Shown here: positions 59,139 through 64,000 of the stretch, piece by piece
How positions within the stretch are numbered: the stretch's first letter is position 1
How the letters are laid out: each line of letters begins with the position of its first letter
Assembly: GCF_944393015.1 (NCBI RefSeq)
Contig: NZ_CALXYQ010000002.1
Location: 1 to 64,000, forward strand
From: an uncultured Brachyspira sp.
GTDB lineage: Bacteria > Spirochaetota > Brachyspiria > Brachyspirales > Brachyspiraceae
Length of the DNA: 64,000 nt
Reading direction: 5' to 3'
Translations under genes and position numbers: made by a program
The notes under the pieces: generated by a model
What the model saw: only the letters and a program-made list of their open reading frames with translations
Databases searched by the model: none
What the model was told of the DNA's origin: nothing

Positions 59139-62100
59139 ATGGGAAGTATAGAAAGTCATATAAAAAAAGTTACTAACAATAAAGATATTTCAGATGAGCT
59201 TAGACGTAGTATTGAAGATTATGTGTATTTAAAAACTGATGAAGTACCTGAAAGAGTTCATTCTATAATGAATAGAAATGATTTTGATGCTTTTATTAAT
59301 GATTTAAGTAAATGCCGACAAGATGAAAGAGAATCATATAAAAGACTGCTTATTCTTTATATACATAATAATTATGAGTATAGAGAAACTAATACTTATA
59401 ATATTATAAGATTTTATTATTTAGATGAGTCTGTAAAAAATGCATTTCTTTACTATATTTTTGAAAACAAAGAAAATATTATAGGAATTCATTTTTTTAT
59501 AGATTTTTTAAAATGTTATAATTTAATTTTTAAGGATTTGGTAAAAATAGATAATAAAATAAAAAATTCTTTTAATAGATTTATAGAAGAAATAAAAAAT
59601 AAAACTGATGATGAAATAATCGATGAATATAAAGATTATCAAATATATTGTCCATTATATATTTTATCTCAATTAATAATACATACAAAAGATAAAAATT
59701 TGGCTAATAAATTATTATCTATTATTTCAAAAATAGAAGACAGAGAAAATATAATAATTAGAAATATTTTATGTTCTTTATTTTTAATAATTGATGTATC
59801 AGAGGAAATAAAAAAGAAGTTTGTAGAAATTTTATTAAATAATAAAGGTTCGTCAGCTTTATTTATGAAGGATATTAATGTCTTTTATAAGAGTGAATAT
59901 TTTATAAGATATATAATAGATGTTGATTACACTTCTTCTGATAATAAATATAATAATGTAACTTTAACATATCCTTTTGTTAATGAACTTCCTGAAATCT
60001 TACAGAAAATATTTTATTTATTTAAATCTAATTCTCAAAGTATAAAATTGGAATTAATAGAATCATTATACAATGAAGATAAAGATAATTTCTATAACAT
60101 GTATAAATTATATCAGGAATCTGTGTTGCTTGATTATAACAATTCTAATCCTCAATTAAAATATAATAACATGCATTTTGTAGATAATTGTATTGATATT
60201 TATTTGCTTATATCCGCATTTTTATTTAATAAAAAAGAAACTGAAACTATAGACAATAATATAGTTGACAGGGCAGTAGATTTTTTATTTAATTTTTTAG
60301 ATCCGCTTCCTGAATGTTATGATGATTATAATGATTATAAATATTTGATACATAATATATTTGAATATCATACCTATATGCTTGCTTTATTGTATGATTA
60401 TAATGATAAGGCTAAAAATTTTATAAACTCAACTCTTTATTCTTATATTACAATAAATAGTTTTATTTTGGCTAGAAATTATTTATATGATGAAACAGTT
60501 TTTAATATCGTAAAAGAAATATTTACTTTAAATGATAAAGTTAACATAATAGATATTTATTTAACTTATTATATTTATACAAGTGCTATATATTCTGCAG
60601 ATAATAAGAAAAAAACATTGTTGAATATATATAATATCACAGAAATAGGCAATGATTATTTAGAAGATATTTATAAGTTTATAGATGATGATAAGTTAAT
60701 AAAAAATATTTCTAAGGATATTAATTTTACCATACATTTTTTGAATACTTTATATACTAAAGAAAGTAAAATAGAAAATTATAAATTAGTATTAAAACTT
60801 CTTGAAACATCGAAATCAAAAGAGATAAAAAAGACATGCATTAAAATATTAGAAAAATCAGAAAGCAAAGTAAAAGATGATGTACTTCAAAAACTTGATA
60901 AAGCTAAAGGAGAATTTGAAACTTCATTAAAAAGCATAATAAGAATTTGGGATATGAGCAGATTCAATGAAAATTTTGAATTTGAAAATATAGAAGAAAT
61001 AATCTCTCATGTAGATAAATATTATAATGAAGGATATGAAGAAAAAATCAATAAATATAGCTTTATAGAAAAAGAAATATCAAATGTATTATTTAAAGAT
61101 AAAAAAACATTAGTGCCATTAAAAGTAATGAAGTATATTTTTACTGAATATATAGCATTAAAAGAAATAAATAAATTAATAGATATAGAAAAAATAATTA
61201 ATCATTTTGATATGGAATATTTTAGAAATGCTTTATCAAATATTTATAATGAATTTGTTAATTTGAAATATCCTATAGAATTAAAAAACATATATATTCT
61301 TTACTGTTTATATATGGATAATGAAACAGTATTAAAATTAAAAAATGAAGTTGATTATTTAACTAATAATGCCAGAGGAGCATTGGCTGCACATATAGTA
61401 CAATGTATGGCATTGAATGGAAATAAATTGGTTCTTGTTATGCTTGATTCTATTTCTTTAAAGTATAAAAATAATCAAGTAAAAAATGCTGCTAAAACCG
61501 CATTAGAAAATGTTTCTTCTATACTTGGAATCAGCAGAGATGAACTTATTGATAAAATAATACCTAATTTTGATTTTGACAGTAAAGGACAAAAGATTTT
61601 ATCTTATGGCGGAGAGGCTAAAAGAACTTTTACTATAAGCATAAATAATGATTTTAGTTTATCTATTAAAGACAATCAAAATGATAAAATAATAAAATCT
61701 TTGCCAGCTCTAAATAGTAAAGATGATAAAGATACTGCATCAAAAGCAAAAAAAGAATTAACAGAATTGAAAAAATCTATAAAAAATACTGTAGAAAATC
61801 AAATTATAAGATTGAAAAAAGTATTATTAAATGGAAGGAAATGGAGCTATAAAGGATTTAAAGAAGTATTTGTGGATAATCCTTTGATGAATATATTTGC
61901 TCAAAAACTTATATGGGGTATTTACGATGATAATAATAAATTAATAGAGTCATTCAGATACACAGAAGACGGTTCTTTTAATACAGTATATGATGAAGAA
62001 TATATATTTAAAGATGAATTAAAAAATAAAAAGAATATAACATTAATTCACCCTATAGAACTTGATAATGAAATTTTATTAAAATGGAAAAATCAATTAG

Positions 62101-62507
62101 CAGATTATGATATTGCCCAGCCTATAGAACAGCTTAATATGATTTATGAACTTCCGGAAGAAAAAGATATAAATAAAAATCTTGAAATAGTATATCATGA
62201 TAAAAAAGTTAATCCTTATGCATTAATGAAATTTGCAGCTTCTCTTGATATGAAAAGGGGAGAGGTTTTAGATGCTGGAACTTTTTTTGAATATTCTTTG
62301 AAAGATGAAATAGCAAAAATAATGTTTGTTATTCATTTTAATTATTTGATGGTTGGTTATGTACAAGATGAAGATGTTAATATTGAAAGAGCAGTGTTTT
62401 ATAAATTAGATGAAGATAATAATTTTGATTTTAATTGTCCAAGCAATCCTTTGGAATTGAATAAAAGATTTGTATCTTCAATATGCGGTTTAGTAAAAGA
62501 GTTATAA
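59139..62507 (+). CDS. DUF4132-domain protein
   Basis: 1122 residues. The C-terminal 300 residues (about 790-1110) match DUF4132: LKKVLLNGRKWSYKGFKEVF, DNPLMNIFAQKLIWGIYDD and a HPIELDNEILLKWKNQLAD segment. The N-terminal 780 residues are helical, HEAT/ARM-like, including LAAHIVQCMALNGNKLVLVM. There is no signal peptide. Members of the family, such as E. coli MolR-type proteins, have no settled function and often occur with AAA ATPase and vWA genes. A TPR protein and a third gene follow at 21 bases and with an ATGA overlap, so this is at least a three-gene operon. Confidence 0.8.
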   Translation: MGSIESHIKKVTNNKDISDELRRSIEDYVYLKTDEVPERVHSIMNRNDFDAFINDLSKCRQDERESYKRLLILYIHNNYEYRETNTYNIIRFYYLDESVKNAFLYYIFENKENIIGIHFFIDFLKCYNLIFKDLVKIDNKIKNSFNRFIEEIKNKTDDEIIDEYKDYQIYCPLYILSQLIIHTKDKNLANKLLSIISKIEDRENIIIRNILCSLFLIIDVSEEIKKKFVEILLNNKGSSALFMKDINVFYKSEYFIRYIIDVDYTSSDNKYNNVTLTYPFVNELPEILQKIFYLFKSNSQSIKLELIESLYNEDKDNFYNMYKLYQESVLLDYNNSNPQLKYNNMHFVDNCIDIYLLISAFLFNKKETETIDNNIVDRAVDFLFNFLDPLPECYDDYNDYKYLIHNIFEYHTYMLALLYDYNDKAKNFINSTLYSYITINSFILARNYLYDETVFNIVKEIFTLNDKVNIIDIYLTYYIYTSAIYSADNKKKTLLNIYNITEIGNDYLEDIYKFIDDDKLIKNISKDINFTIHFLNTLYTKESKIENYKLVLKLLETSKSKEIKKTCIKILEKSESKVKDDVLQKLDKAKGEFETSLKSIIRIWDMSRFNENFEFENIEEIISHVDKYYNEGYEEKINKYSFIEKEISNVLFKDKKTLVPLKVMKYIFTEYIALKEINKLIDIEKIINHFDMEYFRNALSNIYNEFVNLKYPIELKNIYILYCLYMDNETVLKLKNEVDYLTNNARGALAAHIVQCMALNGNKLVLVMLDSISLKYKNNQVKNAAKTALENVSSILGISRDELIDKIIPNFDFDSKGQKILSYGGEAKRTFTISINNDFSLSIKDNQNDKIIKSLPALNSKDDKDTASKAKKELTELKKSIKNTVENQIIRLKKVLLNGRKWSYKGFKEVFVDNPLMNIFAQKLIWGIYDDNNKLIESFRYTEDGSFNTVYDEEYIFKDELKNKKNITLIHPIELDNEILLKWKNQLADYDIAQPIEQLNMIYELPEEKDINKNLEIVYHDKKVNPYALMKFAASLDMKRGEVLDAGTFFEYSLKDEIAKIMFVIHFNYLMVGYVQDEDVNIERAVFYKLDEDNNFDFNCPSNPLELNKRFVSSICGLVKEL

Positions 62508-62527
62508 TAATTTTTAAAGGATAAAGT

Positions 62528-63571
62528 ATGATTGATGATTTTTACAAATTAGCAAATGAAGCATTCGATGCAGGAAATTATGAAAAGTCAATAGAATATT
62601 ATGATAAACTAATATTTTATAATGGAGATAGTGCAGAAGTTTATAATTGCAGAGGACTTGCAAAAAACAATTTAGGCAAATATAAAGAGGCGTTAAAAGA
62701 TTTTAATACTGCTTTAAAATTGGATAATAATAATGCAGATATATATTATAATAAGGGTTTAACTGAATATGATATGGGTCATTATGAGAAAGCCATTAAA
62801 GATTACACTAAAAGTATAAAACTTGATAATACCATTGGCTATGTTTATAATAATAGAGGCTTATGTTATGGAGCATTAGGAGAATTTGAAAAGGCTATTG
62901 AAGATTTTACTTGTGCTATAAAATTAAATAAAAATGATGCAGAACTTTACTATAATAGAGGACTTTCAAAATCTAATTTAGAAGATTATAAAAATGCATT
63001 AGATGATTACGATAAAGCTATTGAAATAAATCCTAAATACAGCAATGCTTATAATAGCAGAGGAAATGCAAAAAATGAACTAAATTATAATGAAGAAGAT
63101 ATTATAGCAAATTATGATAAGGCTATAGAAATTAATAATAATATAGATGCTTATTATAATAAGGCATTATATTATAATACTAATGAAAATTATGAGAAGG
63201 CTTTAAATCTTTATAATAAAGTATTAGAGATAGATGAGTATTATATAGAGGCTTATGGAAATAGGGCTATTGTTTTATATAACTTAAATAAAAACGAGGA
63301 AGCTATTAAAGATTGCGATAAAGCTATTGAGTTAGATAGTGAGTATTGGCTTTTATATTTTAATAGGGCAAGTATCAAGCTTAATTTTGCTGAAACTAAT
63401 GAAAATCCTAAAAAATTATATGATGAAGCATTAGAAGATATCAAAAAATCTTATGAATTAGCTTCTGTTAATGAAAATTATTTAATTAAGTTTAAAGAAT
63501 TATTATTGGTGTTGGCAAATGAAGGTTTTGAAATAGTTATTGATTTTTGTAAGGAGCTTAAACTATTATGA
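62528..63571 (+). CDS. TPR-repeat protein in the DUF4132 operon
   Basis: 347 residues with about eight to nine TPR units (AEVYNCRGLAKNNLGKYKEAL, GYVYNNRGLCYGALGEFEKAI, AELYYNRGLSKSNLEDYKNAL). It is very similar in style to the protein at 10772. A non-repeat C-terminal 60 residues end in FEIVIDFCKELKLL. AAAGGATAAAG precedes the ATG. Its TGA overlaps the ATG of the next gene. Confidence 0.88.
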   Translation: MIDDFYKLANEAFDAGNYEKSIEYYDKLIFYNGDSAEVYNCRGLAKNNLGKYKEALKDFNTALKLDNNNADIYYNKGLTEYDMGHYEKAIKDYTKSIKLDNTIGYVYNNRGLCYGALGEFEKAIEDFTCAIKLNKNDAELYYNRGLSKSNLEDYKNALDDYDKAIEINPKYSNAYNSRGNAKNELNYNEEDIIANYDKAIEINNNIDAYYNKALYYNTNENYEKALNLYNKVLEIDEYYIEAYGNRAIVLYNLNKNEEAIKDCDKAIELDSEYWLLYFNRASIKLNFAETNENPKKLYDEALEDIKKSYELASVNENYLIKFKELLLVLANEGFEIVIDFCKELKLL

Positions 63572-64000
63572 ATATAGAATTACTTCCAAAATGGGATAAT
63601 TATCATATAAATAATGATGAGAATTCTGAATTTAAATCGGATAAAATAGAACGTCCTCCATTAACTGGAAAAAATAGATATGTTCCTAATGGACTTTATG
63701 ATGAGAAATGGGGTAATGTTTATGATGCTTACGGTAAAGCAGATTTAACTCCTTATTATATAGAAGCTTTAACTAGCGATGATGATAATGATGTTAATTT
63801 CGGAGTTTATGGACTTTATGCAGCAACTACTCATCAAGGAAGTGTTTATAAATCTTCAAAAATGGCTGTTCCTTATTTGGCAGATTTACTTAAGTTAAAT
63901 AATAATGCTTCAGAATTGGCATGTATATTTCTTGCAAGAATAGCATTGGGAGAAAAGCATTTTATTAATACGCCATTCTTTTATAAAACTAAATATTATG
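63568..64000 (+). CDS. Hypothetical HEAT-like protein, partial (runs off the window)
   Basis: Starts with an ATG overlapping the previous TGA (ATGA), with AAGGAG at 63551. At least 144 codons are open to the window end. The N terminus reads MNIELLPKWDNYHINN; later comes FGVYGLYAATTHQGSVYKSS and VPYLADLLKLNNNASELACI, which suggests HEAT-like helices. Translational coupling ties it to the TPR and DUF4132 genes. No family assigned. Confidence 0.75.
   Translation, partial: MNIELLPKWDNYHINNDENSEFKSDKIERPPLTGKNRYVPNGLYDEKWGNVYDAYGKADLTPYYIEALTSDDDNDVNFGVYGLYAATTHQGSVYKSSKMAVPYLADLLKLNNNASELACIFLARIALGEKHFINTPFFYKTKYY

Overview
The window is AT-rich (roughly a quarter G+C) and carries periplasmic-flagellum genes of spirochaete type, an RpoZ with a long acidic tail, many TPR and ankyrin proteins, heptose genes and several copies of an Rpn-type PD-(D/E)XK nuclease gene. 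This combination points to a spirochaete, most probably a Brachyspira. The species cannot be fixed from the sequence alone. Most of the window is ordinary, densely packed chromosome. Typical promoters are TTGACA, 16-17 bases, TATAAT. At least two very good sigma-28 type promoters (TAAAGTTA, 11 bases, GCCGATAA) are also present.

Layout. 1-7.3 kb: FGGY sugar kinase, recN and nadK (overlapping pair), plsC and a group-B type [FeFe] hydrogenase. 7.3-12.4 kb: ankyrin, LamG/Fn3 and TPR proteins and a TM2 protein. 12.5-19.7 kb: fliD, a patatin-like lipase, a large SNF2 helicase and a leucine-rich-repeat protein. 19.7-24.5 kb: a GC-rich structured intergenic repeat pair, ferritin, lptB, then DUF4340, ruvX and a U32 peptidase on the minus strand. 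24.6-27 kb: a hypothetical gene, a split and decayed rpn gene and a frameshifted pseudogene. 27-35.2 kb: proC, a CheY-like regulator, galT, proB, an outer-membrane protein, an ankyrin protein, a Cas4-like nuclease and an Eis-like acetyltransferase. 35.2-41 kb: a second split rpn gene, a 23S rRNA methyltransferase, rfaE2 and hldD, a CAP protein, two lipoproteins (one with a seven-copy heptamer repeat in its leader) and a second CheY-like regulator. 41-46.3 kb: gltX, gmk-rpoZ-miaA and pncC. 46.4-53 kb: the flagellar export/motor operon fliF-fliG-fliH-fliI-fliJ plus a lytic transglycosylase. 53-58.5 kb: tRNA-Thr(GGT), an NHL-repeat protein, an intact rpn gene and rnr. 58.5-64 kb: a 665-base gene-free segment holding a strong candidate small RNA, then a DUF4132 giant, a TPR protein and a partial third gene.

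Three signals stand out. (1) All three rpn copies share one architecture. The nuclease frame has a promoter whose -10 box lies only 6-7 bases before the ATG, so its mRNA should be leaderless. The C-terminal 108-codon frame begins at an internal ATG with a near-perfect Shine-Dalgarno, matching the intragenic antitoxin (RpnS) logic known from E. coli Rpn. In two copies the middle of the gene has been replaced by a 165-bp block that is 164/165 identical. That block ends in a GC-rich element found twice more before ferritin. All four cores have a CCGCAC/GTGYGG stem closing a loop of exactly 34 bases. (2) A sigma-28 promoter at 58890-58916 is followed by about 80 bases ending in a textbook intrinsic terminator, with no ORF. 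The predicted RNA displays a C-rich loop (ACUACCCC) complementary to GGGGTAG sites just before recN and a response-regulator gene. (3) A family of intergenic hairpins near 10.7, 55.37 and 55.45 kb has covarying outer stems around an invariant TGAGC / AGYGAA internal motif.
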